64,000 nucleotides of DNA from Chelonoidis abingdonii (taxonomy: Eukaryota > Chordata > Testudines > Testudinidae). Each line of letters starts with the position of its first letter. Position 1 is the first letter of the stretch. The stretch spans positions 33,122,221 through 33,186,220 of the forward strand of contig NC_133774.1 of the NCBI RefSeq assembly GCF_003597395.2, read 5' to 3'. The notes beneath the pieces are model-generated. The model worked only from the letters and a program-made list of their open reading frames with translations. It ran no database searches and was not told the origin of the DNA. Positions 11,479 to 22,845 of the stretch are shown here, piece by piece. The position numbers were made by a program, and so were the translations under genes.

Positions 11479-12633
11479 TAGGTCAGTACAGAGTAGCACC
11501 TTACATTTTGTTTTGCAGAGGATTCGGCTAACATGATCAGAAGCCATTTTGTCTCTGGTCACTGATTCACCATGCATATTAAAATAATCCTTTGAGCAGT
11601 TCAGTGTGATATAAACACGTGGGAGAATGTAGAGAAGAATGTAATCTATTTCAAATCCCCTTTTTGATTAAAGATGTCTGGGTACAAACAGAAGTCACAG
11701 GTGATTCCATGGGTCTGCAAGAGAGATGAATTACACTTTTAAATACTTTTCATGTATTTAAGCAGACACTGTTAAGTCATTCAGGGTTAAAATATGCAAT
11801 GGTTTTGTTGCAGTTCTCCAAAAGAAGTGTGAGCTCCACCTACACCAGTCTCCGCTACCTGTGTGTGCAATGAGTTAGTATGTGGCATTGAGGCCCTTTT
11901 CTACAGACAGAGGTAGTGCACACCAGCACCCTCTGGCTCCTCCAGTTGTGATATACCCTATTTTGATACTGACAGAGAATTTGTTGAAATGTTTGCTAAA
12001 AGGAAATTGACATTCTTAGAGTTGATATTTCTCATTAAGTAGGAAGAAGTCCCTCTATGTTGTATTCAAAAGACTTCTACATGAAGAGTTCCATGTGATT
12101 CTCAGATCTGGTTATTTCATCTTGATTTAGTATTATGAATATCTTCTGTTTCGCAGGTAGGATGTCTGAGGGAGGAAGAAGAGAAGGCTTAGAAAAGTCA
12201 CAGACTCTTTGGAGGTTAGAATAATAGAAAATTAAGGTTGGAAGAGACCTCAGGAGGTCATCTAGTCCAACCCCCTGCTCAAAGCAGGACCATCCCCAAC
12301 TAAATCATCCCAGCCATGGCTTTGTCCAGCCAGACCTTAAAAACCTCTAAGGATGGAGATTCCACCCTACCCTAGGTAACCCATTTCAGTGCTTTACCAC
12401 GCGCCTAGAGAAATAGTTTTTCCTAATATCTCCCACTGCAACTTGAGACCATTGCTCCTTGTTCTGTCTTCTGCCACCACTGAGAGCAGCCTAGCTCCAT
12501 TCTCTTTGGAACCCCCCTTCAGGTAGTTGAAGGCTGCTATCAAATCCCCCCGACACTTCTCTTCTGCAGATTAAATAACCTGAGTTCCCAAAGCCTCTCC
12601 TCATAAGTCATGTGACCCAGCCCCCTAATCATT

Positions 12634-13906
12634 TTAATTGTCCTCCACTGGACTCTCTCCAATTTGTCCACATCGTTTCTGTAGTGGGGGGCCCAAAAAC
12701 TGGATGCAGTACTCCAGATGTGACCTCATCAGTGCCAAATAGAGGGGAATAATCACTTCCCTTGATCTGCTGGCAGTGCTCCTACTAATGCAGCCCAATA
12801 TGCCATTAGCCTTCTTGGTAACAAGGGCACACTGTTGACTCCTATCCAGCTTCTCATCCATAGTAATCCCCAGGTCCTTTTCTGCAGAACTGCTGCTTAG
12901 CCAGTCGTTCCCCAGCCTGTAGTAGTGCATGGGATTCTTCCGTCTTAAGTGCAAGAATCTGCACTTGCCCTTGTTAAACCTCATCAGATTTCATTTGGTG
13001 CAATCCTCCAATTTGTCTAGGTCACTGTGGACCCTGTCCATACCCTCGAGTGTATCTACCAGTCTTCCCAGCTTAGTGTCATCGCAAACTTGCTGAGGGT
13101 GCAATCCATCCCATCATCCAGATCATTAATGAAGATGTTGAACAAAACCAGCCCCAGGACCGACCCCTGGGGCACTCAGCTTGATACCGGCTACCAAGCA
13201 GACGTCGAGCCGTTGATCACTGCCCATTGAGTCCAACAATTTAGCCAGCTTTCTATCCACCTCATAGTCCATTCATCCAATACATACTTTTTTAACTTGC
13301 TGGCAAGAAAACTGTGGGGAAATCTATCAAAAGCATTGCTAAAGTCAAGGTATATCATGTCTACCATTTCCCCCATATACACAGAGCCAGTGATCACATC
13401 ATAGAAGGCAATCACGTTGGTCAGGCATGACTTGCCCATGGTGAATCCATGTTGGTTGTTCGTGATCACCTTCCTCTCCTGCAAGTGCTTCTAAATGGAT
13501 TTCTTGAGGACCTTCTCCATGATTTTTCCAAGGACTGAGGTGAGGCTGACTAGTTTGTAGTTCCCTGGATTCTCCTTCTTCCCTTTTTTAAGATGGGCAT
13601 GTTATATGCCTTTTTTCAACCGTCCGAGACGTCCCCCGATTGCCACAGGTTTTCAAAGATAGTGGCCAATGGGTCTGCAGTCACATCAGCCAACTCTCTC
13701 AACACCCTCGGTTGCATTAGATCCATCCCCAAAGACTTGTGCACGTTCAGCTTTTTTAAATAGTCCTCAACCTGTGCTTTCACCACTGAGGGCTGCTCAC
13801 GTCCTCCCCATACTGTGCTGTCCAGTGCAGCAGTCTGGGAGCTGACCTTGTCAGTGAAGACCGAGGCAAAAAAAAGCATTGAGTACTTCAGCTTTTTCCA
13901 CATCAT
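12634..13906 (-). pseudogene. CR1 ORF2 reverse transcriptase remnant
   Basis: Frame pieces at 13616-13906, 13191-13484 and 12634-12984 cover the RT from before the fingers to the thumb/C-terminus. Motif A is seen as IYLDFSNAFDRF, and the C-terminal block as EKDLGITMDEKL and SREVIIPLYLALMRSHLEYC. The catalytic motif C (FADD in CR1) is displaced from frame by a one-base loss near 13082-13085, where the GATGAC of the two aspartates is still present. The enzyme would copy the element RNA at a nicked target. Non-functional. Confidence 0.85.
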
Positions 13907-14181
13907 CTGTCACTAGGTTGCTTCCCCCATTCAGTAAGGCTCCCAAACTTTCCCTGACCTTCTTCTTGTTGCTAACATACCTGTAGAAACCCTTCTTTGT
14001 TACCCTTCACATCCCTTGCTAGCTGCAACTTCAATTGTGCTTTGGCCTTCCTGATTACACCCCAGCATGCTTAAGCAGTATTTTTATACTCCTCCCTAGT
14101 CATCTGTCCAAGTTTCTACTTCTTGTAAGCTTTCTTTTTGTGTTTAAGCTCATAGAAGATTTCTCTGTTAAGCCAAGCTGG

Positions 14182-14739
14182 TTACCTGCCATATTTACTA
14201 TTCTTTCTGCACATTGGGATGGTTTGTTCCTGTGCTCTCAATAAGGCTTCTTTAAAATACAGCCAGCTCTCCTGGACTCCTTTCCCCCTCATATTAGCCT
14301 CCCAGGGGATCCTGCCCATCAGTTTCCTGAGGGAATCAAAGTCTGCTTTTCTGAAATCCAGGGTCTGTATTCTGCCGCTCTCCATTTTTCTTTTTGTCAG
14401 GATCCTGAACTTGACCATCTCATGATCACTGCTGCCTAGGTTGTCACCTACTTCTACTTTCCCTACCAATTCTTCCCTGTTTGTGAGCAGCAGATGAAGA
14501 GGAGCATGGCTCCTAGTTGATTCCTCCAGCACTTGCACCAGGACCTTGTCCCCAAAACTCTCCAAAAACTTCCTGGATTGTTTGTGCACTGCTGTATTGC
14601 TCTCCCAGCAGATGTCAGGGTGATTAAAGTCATGCATGAGAACCAGGGTTTGTGATCTGGAAACTTCAGTTAGATGTCCTAAGAAAGCCTCTTCTATCTC
14701 ATCCTCCTTGTTTGATGGTCTATAGGAGATGCCTACCAT
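14182..14739 (-). pseudogene. CR1 ORF2 endonuclease (APE-type) remnant
   Basis: A 185-residue open frame contains GISYRPSNKEDE near its start, HDFNHPDICWE at about residues 36-46 (normally GDFN, so the Gly is changed), and GSSDHEMV (the SDH catalytic block). These are apurinic-endonuclease-like motifs that nick the target in CR1. The N-terminal part of the domain, upstream on the minus strand, is not readable. It is followed on the minus strand by the RT pieces. Confidence 0.85.
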
Positions 14740-15174
14740 GACATCACCCTGGTTGCTCTTGTTGCTAAACTTAACTCAAAGATTCTCAGAAGGTTTTTCT
14801 CCAGTTTCATACTGGAGCTCTGAGCAACCATACTGCTCTCTTACATACACTGCAACTCCTCCCTCTTTTCTCCCCCGCCTATCCTTCCTCAACATCCATG
14901 ATAGTGCTCCAGTCATGTGAGTTACCCCACCAAGTCTGTTATTCCAATCACATCATAGTTTCAGAACTTCCAATTCTTCCTGCTTGTTTTCCAGGCTTCT
15001 TGCATTTGTGTACAGGCACCTAAAATAACTAGCTGACTGCCCTGCTTTCTCAGTATGAATCAGGAGGCCTCCCCTGTTGCACCCTCCTCCTTGTGTTTTC
15101 TCCTGGTATCCCACTTCCCCACTTTACCTCAGGGCTTAGGTCTTCATCCCCCAGCGAACCTAATTTAAAGCCGT

Positions 15175-15465
15175 CCTCACTAGGTTAGCCAGCCTGCCTG
15201 CGAAGATGCTGTTCCCTCTCTTTGTTAGATGGATCCCATCTCTTCCTAGCAATCCTTCTTCCTGGAACAACATCCCATGGTTAAAGAATCCAAAGCCTTC
15301 TCTCCAACACTACCTGCAAAATCACGCATTTTCTTCCACAATTGGATGGTTCCTACCCGAGCCTTTTCCTTCAGTAGGGAGGATGGAGGAGAACACGACT
15401 TGTGCCTCAAACTCCTTTGTCCTTCTTCTCAGAGCCACCTGTTCGTTAGCCCAAGATAAGTTTAA
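15175..15465 (-). pseudogene. CR1 ORF1 esterase (SGNH) C-terminal remnant
   Basis: Positions 15175-15255 translate on the minus strand without interruption as 27 residues containing RDGIHLTKRGNSIFAG. This is the DxxH block that supplies the last two catalytic residues of SGNH/GDSL esterases, found in ORF1 of several CR1 lineages. Upstream (15260-15465) the frame is broken but still shows FSSILPTEGKG-like and FDHG-like traces. The esterase is thought to act on lipid or acyl substrates during retrotransposition, but the exact role is unsettled. Confidence 0.75.
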
Positions 15466-15619
15466 AAACAGTTTCTTCTTAAGTAGAATAGATAAATTAT
15501 ATGGAATAGATAAGACTTAGCAGTAAGTAACCACATACGAGTATAATTGCTTTGAATGTTGATAAAGCATTTTGCAGCTTTGTCATAATACGATAAATAG
15601 TAGAGACTGATGTTTAGCA

Positions 15620-15982
15620 CAGGGGTTCTCAACCAGGGGTCCAGAGCCCCCAAAGGGGCTGTGAGCAGGTTTCAGGAGGTCGGCCCAGCTTGGCTGGCAT
15701 TAGACTCGCTAGGGTGCAGGGCAGGAAGCCAAAGCCCTGCCATATGAGACTGCAGCCTGGGGCCTCGAGCTCCACCACCTGGGGCTGAAGCCAAAGCCTG
15801 AGCAATTTAGCTTTGCTGTGCACGCTGTGGTGTGGGGCCCCAGGCAATTGCTCTCCTTGCTACCCCCTGACACTGGTCCTGGCTTTTATATGCAGCAAAA
15901 CAGTGGCTGTGGCACAGCTGGGTCTTGGAGTTATTATAGCATGTTTTCAGGATGTGGGGGGGAGGTGTCAGAAAGGAAAAAG
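15620..15982. mobile_element. hAT non-autonomous element, right end deleted
   Basis: It begins with caggggttctcaacc, a hAT-type terminus, and ends in gaaaggaaaaag without the matching inverted repeat. The octamer gtttagca lies immediately before the element (15612-15619) and immediately after it (15983-15990), fitting the 8-bp hAT target duplication. The interior is GC-rich with repeated agccaaagcc units and has no coding capacity. Confidence 0.65.
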
Positions 15983-15990
15983 GTTTAGCA

Positions 15991-17537
15991 CCAGCACTAG
16001 TAGACGCAAGCCTGTATTCATCCAGCAGTTCGTAAGCATTTGTGGGAAATTCTTGCAGTTTCATCAGCCCAAATGAAAGTAATAAAGAGTTTATTGATAT
16101 TATGGAAGTCTTGACCTTATACTTTGAGTTAAAACAGGTTAACAAGGATAAAGATGTTGTGGAACAACATTCATTTTGGAACAAACTCACTCCCAGCAGC
16201 ACCAAGTCTGAGTAATCCTGTGGTAGAAATGGGAAAAAGGATATTCTCTCTTAGGCTGTGGAGCAAGAGTAGAGCATCTGCAGGCTTAGTGGTGGAGGAC
16301 TGGAGGGTCTGAATAGTAGCAGAGACTGTTCTCACTTCCCTGTGTGCTCCCTTGCACAGGAAGTCCCTATGGAGCTGGGCTCTGTTCCGCACAGAATTGT
16401 GCACTCCCTAATTCCTCTAATCCTGCACCTATTTTCATAGGAGAGCAGTGAGTCCACTGCTGCACTCCTGGAGAAGGGAATACTTCTGGTCCTAGTAGGA
16501 AAGTCTTTCTGGCCTATAAAAGGCATTTACAGGGACCCTCATATTTTCCTTAAATCAGCTGGGTTATGTTCCTTATATCAGTGGTGTAGCGCCACCCATC
16601 ACCTTGGAACCTAAGTGCCTTCCATGTAAAATAGATTGCTTAGTGAAGTTCCTTTACAGGCATTGTGGAATTTCTTCTCCCTTTAGATACTAGATGTAGT
16701 TAGTGTATAGAATGTCTTCTGGTTATGATGGAAAAGCTTTATCAATTAGGAAGGTTTTGCAATATTTCCTAAAGATGATCAGACCCTGAAATAATCTAAT
16801 CTCTGGCAGTTTGTTCCTCAGCCAGATCTCCTTGAATGAGAATACTTTGTTGCTAGCTTTTACACAATTCATTCTCACCTTGTGATCTATGCTGTTTCAG
16901 AGGCCCACAACTGTCTCTGGTGGTTCATAGATGGAGAGGGAGATGTGGTTTCTACTGGAATTGAGACTTAATCTGTTTCTGAGATCAAAATAATTTTTTG
17001 AGAGCTCAGTGAATGCTGATAGAGATCCTTTAAAAAAAAATTGGTGGTTGTGCTTTTTAAAAAGTCGCTCTCTCATGCACACACACACACACTTTCTGTG
17101 TTTGGGATTTTGTTTGCAAAGAAGTATATAGACTTTTTTGTAGTTAATGTTCTGTAATCTAGGCACAGAAGAGTTGTTTCCAGGCTAAGGATAGCTGCAA
17201 TTTTTGATTTTGCTAGCTCCCTTATTTCCCCTTGTTCATTTGTTTGCCCACTCTCAGGTTCACTAGGTTGTGTGATTACTGGAACAATTTTCCTCATCTA
17301 TCATAGTTTCACTAGTATGAACCTTTTTATCAATTCAAAGCCAGCTTCCAGTCGTCTCATGCAGGTTTTCTGTCATTCTGAGTCTTTCAACCCTTCTTTC
17401 CAACTCCCTCTCCTGCACACTGGTTTCTGTATCATTTGTGGTTTCTGTTTCTTCGTTTCCTTGTTCAGAAATACCTTTTATAAAAAGTGATGGTTCCAAA
17501 AGTTTATGCAGTATGTTTTCTTAATGATATGTTTCAG
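15991..17537. other. Non-coding DNA upstream of the first recognised exon
   Basis: No earlier exon could be supported. A short CA tract lies at 17079-17091. The 16200-16530 part is richer in GC and may be an unrecognised repeat. This stretch is likely intron of the + strand gene. Confidence 0.45.
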
Positions 17538-17623
17538 GGGAAGAAACTACAACTTGATCTGTGTGATGAATGCAGTTTTAAAGAAGGAGAATCAGCAATT
17601 TCATCACCTCATGTTTTTCATAG
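17538..17623 (+). CDS. Internal coding exon 1 of an unidentified gene
   Basis: An 86-nt exon follows the acceptor atatgtttcag and ends catag before gtgtga. It starts in phase 0 and encodes 28 residues (GKKLQLDLCDECSFKEG, then ...SPHVFH) plus AG. The AG joins the first G of the exon at 26748 to make AGG (Arg). A CDEC cysteine pair and a mixed charged stretch are visible, but no domain is recognised. Support comes from splice borders and phase agreement with the three later exons, not from homology. The frame is also open on both sides of the exon, so on its own it would be weak. Confidence 0.6.
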
Positions 17624-17994
17624 GTGTGATTATTGTGTGGGCAGAATGAGTTTGACGAGCAGGAACACGGTGACAAAGTAAGCTTTAAAGAGGCCAAAGT
17701 TTTTCTTACATTAATCAGTTTTAAAAAAAGGTTTCTGACATCTAGCTGTTTACACAGTGACTGTATTATAAAAAAATGGCAGACATGTTAATGTAGTTTA
17801 AACACCAAAACGTTTTACTCTATAGGAATCAGCTGCATTGGCAAAAATTAAAAATGTCAAGTTGTTTTGCATTTGTTTGTACATCTTAACTATCACTTCC
17901 TAAGTCTTCTGTGCTAGCATGGCCAGATGTTCAACATTGTAAATCTTGATAGCACATAAGTCATTAGTTTATGATTAGAGAATAATGTGATCAG

Positions 17995-18165
17995 TAGCAA
18001 AAACTAGGTGCCAGAGACACCTGTTTTAATTTTGATACTGATGCCCTCTGTGCTTCAGTTTCTCCTCTGTATGGGGATAATAGTACTCCACATGGGGCAT
18101 TGTGAGATTACTTTGCTAATATTTGTAAGGCAGTATGAAGATAAGTGCTGCAGAAGCTTAGTATA
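17995..18165 (+). repeat. tRNA-SINE remnant
   Basis: Contains a diverged form of the common SINE centre (cttcagtttctcctctgtatg, then ggggataatagta) and the downstream attgtgagatta and aagtgctgcagaagcttag blocks. The tRNA head is not recognisable. Confidence 0.55.
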
Positions 18166-19082
18166 ATAATAATAACATATTCATTTTAGGCACAAAACCA
18201 AGCTGGTCTATGCTCCCTATGATTTTAATTTTATGGACAGAAGTACGATAACCAGAGTTTAAAATTATAGTGCAGCTCATATATTTGCCTAGCAAGTTAC
18301 CTGTTTTTTTCTTTCATTAGCCTTCTCAGGGCAGGAGTACCTTCATTTGAGATCCTTAAACCACACAAGCAGACAGTGCTCCATTTCTTCAAAGTTAGAG
18401 TCCATAACTCTGGACATTTCAGTGCTTTGCTTTTTTCACAGTTTGCAAGAGAACTTAAGTTTTTGTTTGTTGACATCCCTTTTACATCTGAAAGCTTGTT
18501 CACTATAGCTGGATGACAAACAGAGCAAAAGGTCTTCACATCCCCTGTGATCTTCCTGCCTCTGTCTTCTGTATGACTATCCAGAACTGAAAACTTCAGG
18601 TAGTGATGCTAATTATTTTGTGGGGACAAAGGATATATCTGGAAGAGTGTTATCTGACTTAGACAAGGAGGGCTGTATTTAGATTCAGGGGTTGCACTAT
18701 TTAATTAATCATGAGACCCCTGAATACCATCCAAATCCATCTTCACTGTCTCCTCAATGTGACTCACTTTCTTCTTACAGGACAGAATATCCATTCCCGT
18801 AGCTATATATGCCTTAATTTTAGTTTATTTTAGCTCATCTCTGGATATGGCTACACTAGAGAGCTTACAGCTGCGCAGTTGCACCAGTGCAGCTGCACTG
18901 CTATAAACTCTCTAGTGCAGCCACTCTAAGCTGAGAGGAGAGAGCACTCCTGTCGGCTTAATTGCTCCAGACCTACGAGCGGCGGTAGCTTTGTTGGTGG
19001 GAGAAGCTCTCCTGTTGACATAGTGCTGTTCTCACTGGCGCTTAAGGCAGCATACATTATGTCATTCAGGGGTTATGGCTAA

Positions 19083-19275
19083 TTCTTCTTTGAGTGATTG
19101 CTCATGTCGATTCCTTTCTAGATATGTACGTGCCCACGTGCGCAGTTGTCAGAGAATTTTGTCTTAGCAGTGTCTGTAGGGCCAGCGGTGACACCTCTTA
19201 AGTGCCACGTTTACGCCACAGTGTATCAGGTGCTGCTGGCCTTACGCCCTCTTAGTTTCTTCTTACCACCTGTGA
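19083..19275 (+). repeat. DIRS left inverted terminal repeat
   Basis: It matches the reverse complement of 22938-23135: gattgctcatgtcgattcc against gttgctcgtgtccgttcc, tagggccagcggtg against tagggccagctgtg, tatcaggtgctgctgg against tatcaggcaccaccag, and ttagtttcttctta against tcagtttcttcttg. Confidence 0.8.
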
Positions 19276-20516
19276 CAGTTGGTTGAAGTGCCTGGTCTTG
19301 CTTAGCAAGAGCATTAGTGGCTCTTCACTGTTCAGATCATTCTCCTTTGTTATTTAGTCAGTGATTAGTTAGCTGCCAAGTGTTTTAGTAGTAGTTCTGT
19401 AGTTACAGCTGGGTCTTTGTCCTGGAGTGGGGCATGCCCTGCTCTCCAGGTTTTGAGCCATGTTCTGAGTGCAGCCAGCCGATGCCCATCAGCGTCCCTC
19501 ATGAGAGTTGTATGAAGTGTCTGGGAGAGTCCAGCTGAAAAGAAAAGTGCCGGATCTGCAAAAATTTTCATACTCAAACTCAAAAAGAGCAGGATATTCG
19601 ATTAAGGGCACTCCTCATGGAGGCTGCTCTGCGCCCGGCATCGGAACCCTCGCACTTGGATTCCACGCCCAGTACTTCGATGTCAGCACACAGTGCGCTG
19701 CTGGTACTGGGTTCCACCCGGCACTGTTCCCCTCGCTGGTACCAAAGAAGTGGTCTTAAGTCGTCTGGTTTGCAGGCACCGCACAAGGGAACTTAAGGGA
19801 AAGGACCTGAGCTAGACCTTGTGCCCGCAATGGGGATCTCAGGGGTACCGCTGTGGTTGGGCCCCTTAGCCCAGCCAGGGACCCACCTCTGACTCTAGGG
19901 AGTGGTAGGGGGTCCCAGCCCTTTGCAGAGCCATCTGTGATCAAGGCGGGCCTGGTGGCCAAAGAACAGTTAGGCTGACTGGCACCACAGATGCCTGGCT
20001 GCATGGTGGATCCCACCAAGATACCAGCGCGGTGGACCAAGCTGACAGTGGGACTCCTAAAGGCAGTGGAGTGTCCTCATCCGTGGACTGCAGGCGTTGT
20101 TCCCCTTCACCATGGCCAAGCACCCTGGTACCACAACCTGGATCTCCAGCCAGGAGGTCTAGATCTTCGACACCACTGTCTCCGCTTACAAGCCATGGGA
20201 CTCAGGAGTCGCGATGCTGATCCCCGTATTCCTGGTACCGACAGTCCTTCCACCAGAGATCATCAAGGCGGTGGTCACCATCGCCTCGTAGGTTGCCCAG
20301 GCATCAGTCTCCTCAGTCACGAGACCATTCCTGGTTGCAGCAATGATCGCTGGAGCTCCATTACCTTTCTTTGGGCAGGCACCAGCCCTTGCCCTCCTCA
20401 TACCAGTCACTGACAACAGTTGTTAGACTCAGGATTTCATGGCCCCACCCTGATCCCCAGAAGGACAGAGGTCCAGGTCGGAGGGACAGGTTAGCCCTTC
20501 CCCTGTATGGGGTGAA

Positions 20517-21830
20517 TTGTCTCCCAGCCGGGAACCTGCCAAGACGCCTGCGGCACTGGCATGGGGTCAGGCAATGGAGCATGGAGCCCGGTCCGCCCAG
20601 TGGCAATACTGGAACCCATGGAGGGTGCCTGTAATGCTGGCACTGTACTCCCATCGCTCCTCCCAGGTGGCATTGGGCAAGCTGCCCCCAACACTGTTGG
20701 CACTGGCATCAGAGCAGGGGGCCCAATCTGTGGCAGTGACCCCAAGGGAGGCCCTGGCATCCATGGAGCAGTCTCTGACGCAGCAAGGGGATGCCCCCCA
20801 GCCTCTGGAGGTGCAGTCATCTTCATTGTCCCTGGATGAGGCAATGATGGAACCCTCACAAACTTCTGGGAGCACCAAGCCCTCCTTCAAAGGCGGAGGC
20901 CAACCTTTTAAGGTTGAAGGTTGAGATGCTAGCTGAGGAGCCCGATGACCTCTTCAGTGTCATTTCCTCTTCTGCCCCAACCTGGGCTGAATTGCCTGTC
21001 CACCTGGGGGTCCTGAAGATCACCAAGTCGGTGTGGCAGACACAATCTTCCACTCCGCCCACATCTAAGAAGGCGTAAAAGAAGTGCCATGTCTCTGACA
21101 AGGGGTTTGAATACCAATACACACACCCTCCTGCAGGGTCCCTGGATGTGTCTGCTGCCAACGAAAGGGCCAGGCAGGGTCAGGCGAGCGGCACCCCCAA
21201 AAATAAAGATGCCAAGAGACTAGACTTATTTGACAGAAAGATTTATTCCATGGCGAGCCTCCAATTTAGGGTCTCTGACCATCAGGCCCTACTTGGCAGA
21301 TAGAATTTCAACCTGTGGGACGCCGTTGGAAAGTTCAAAGAGAGCATCACCACTCTTATAGAGCAGGGCAAGGGGATAGCTGGGGGTGTCCTCGAGGTGG
21401 CCTCCAGATTACTCAGCATCCAGGGTAATCGCCTCTGGAAAGCCATGAGGCATAGCTCCCTGGTTACAGATCTCTGGTCTGTCTCAGGAGATGCAATCTA
21501 CCCTCCAGGACCTCCCATTTGAGGGAATGGGGCTCCTCTCAGATCTGACTGATTCCACGGCCTTAAAGATTTCCGGGCCACCCTCCGCTCCTTAGGCCTT
21601 CATATTCCTCAGCAGGCTAGGAAACCGTTCCGCCCCCCGCTGCCTCTGCTGTTGTCAAGGTCTTGGGGTACCCCTTTTTCCAGCTCCTAGAAAAAGAAGA
21701 ACAAGGACCTGGGTTTTAAACTATACCATCAGTCGTCATCTCATCCTCCTGCTCAGCCTGTCCTTCTAGGGATTATGGTAGCCAGAAGCAGTCATTTTGA
21801 GGGTGCACCCAAGGAGAACACCCCAGTTAC
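20517..21830 (+). pseudogene. DIRS Gag-like ORF remnant
   Basis: An open piece at 20517-20924 holds SAQWQYWNPWRVP, followed by a broken stretch (21200-21830) with RKIYSMASLQFRVSDHQALL, FKESITTLIEQGKG and LKDFRATLRSLGLHIPQQAR. I recognise these as the Gag-like ORF1 of vertebrate DIRS elements, presumed to package the RNA. Several stops and shifts interrupt it. Confidence 0.65.
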
Positions 21831-21939
21831 TCCTCCCCACCTCCCTCAACTGCCTCTGCCCTTTCCGGTCGGCTTTGTCCCATATCACCTCAGACCGTTG
21901 AGTGCTCGACGTGACCTCATCAGGCTGTGCCCTGCAGTT

Positions 21940-22170
21940 TGTAGCTGACCAACCCTTCCATCCCTCTTTGCCATCCCTGTTAAGGGACCTTTCTCACGAG
22001 CAACTCCTCGTTCAGGAGATAGAAAACCTCATGAGCCTAGGGGTTCTACAGGACATGGAAGAAAGAGGGTTTTAATCCTGTGACTTCCTTATTATGAAGG
22101 CAAAAGAGGCTTCAGACCTATCCTGGACCTGTGCCGCCTCAACCAGTCTCTCAAAAGATTGAAGTTTTGT
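21940..22170 (+). pseudogene. DIRS reverse transcriptase, N-terminal stub
   Basis: Readable blocks include LLVQEIENLMSLGVLQDMEE and, in another frame, RPILDLCRLNQSLKRLKFCM-like text, the segment that precedes the RT palm. The palm with its catalytic aspartates is absent. At about 22165-22185 the sequence passes directly into the tyrosine recombinase. This indicates a deletion of RT and RNase H. Confidence 0.6.
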
Positions 22171-22174
22171 ATGG

Positions 22175-22800
22175 TTGCGGTCACGTTGGCCCGCCGGGTA
22201 TCTGAGATTTGGGCGCTCACCTTAGAGCTACCTTACAATGTCTTCTACAAGGACAAGGTCCAGCTAAGATCGCACCCATCTTCCTTCCTAAGGTGGTCTC
22301 TCAGTTTCATTCGAGCCAAGACATTTACTTTACTGGTCTTCTTTCCAAAGCCACATAAGTCAGAGGAGAAGCACAGGCCTTATGCCCTGGACATCAGAAG
22401 GGCTCTGGTCTTCTACATTGAAAGAACCAAGCCATTCCACAAACCAATGCAATTATTTGTCGCTGTGGCCGACAGGATGAAAAGTCAACCTGTTTCTGCT
22501 CAGAGAATTTCTTCCTGGATCACTGCCTGCATTCACTTTTGCTAAGATCAAGCAAAGGTGCCACCTCTGGCGATTGTCACCGCCCACTCTACCAGGGCGC
22601 AGGCTCTTTGGCAGCCTTTTTGGCCCAAGTGACTATCCAGGGTCTCTGTAGGGCATTGGTCATTGGTCCATATGCCACCTGGTCACGTCTCACTATGCGC
22701 TTACCCAGCAGGCCCAGGATGATGCTGACTTCAGTGGATCAGTACTGCAAGCTGCCAGGTGGTGAACTCCTAACCCAACTCCATAAAAACTCCTTGTGAT
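22175..22800 (+). pseudogene. DIRS tyrosine recombinase
   Basis: The frame 22159-22545 contains ARRVSEIWAL with the first catalytic Arg, and YALDIRRALVFYIERTKPFH. After a frameshift near 22540-22560 the other residues are readable: HSTRAQAL (His-x-x-Arg, about 22583-22594) and SHYALTQQ (candidate catalytic Tyr codon at 22694-22696). The enzyme would integrate the circular DNA copy. All four catalytic positions survive but are split over two frames, so the protein is not made intact. Confidence 0.75.
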
Positions 22801-22845
22801 TCACCTAGAATGGAATCAACATGAACAAGCACTTGAAGAAGAAAA

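Larger units (their letters stand above)
12216..15470 (-). mobile_element. CR1 LINE, long antisense copy
   Basis: On the minus strand, in order: an ORF1 esterase remnant (15175-15465), endonuclease (14182-14739), reverse transcriptase pieces (12634-13906) and the 3' region (12216-12633). The 3' region carries the phrase ggttggactagatgacctcc and ends near aattttctattattc. This order is that of CR1 non-LTR retrotransposons. At about 3.25 kb it is long for a genomic CR1, most of which are strongly 5'-truncated, yet stops and frameshifts show it is dead. Confidence 0.9.

Noticed and set aside
11517..11560. Acceptor-like ttttgttttgcag with a short frame
   Set aside because: The donor is weak and the end phase does not match the exon at 17538.
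19580..21161. Multiple minus-strand open frames of 60-120 residues
   Set aside because: They are shadows of the GC-rich DIRS Gag-like region, which runs on the + strand.
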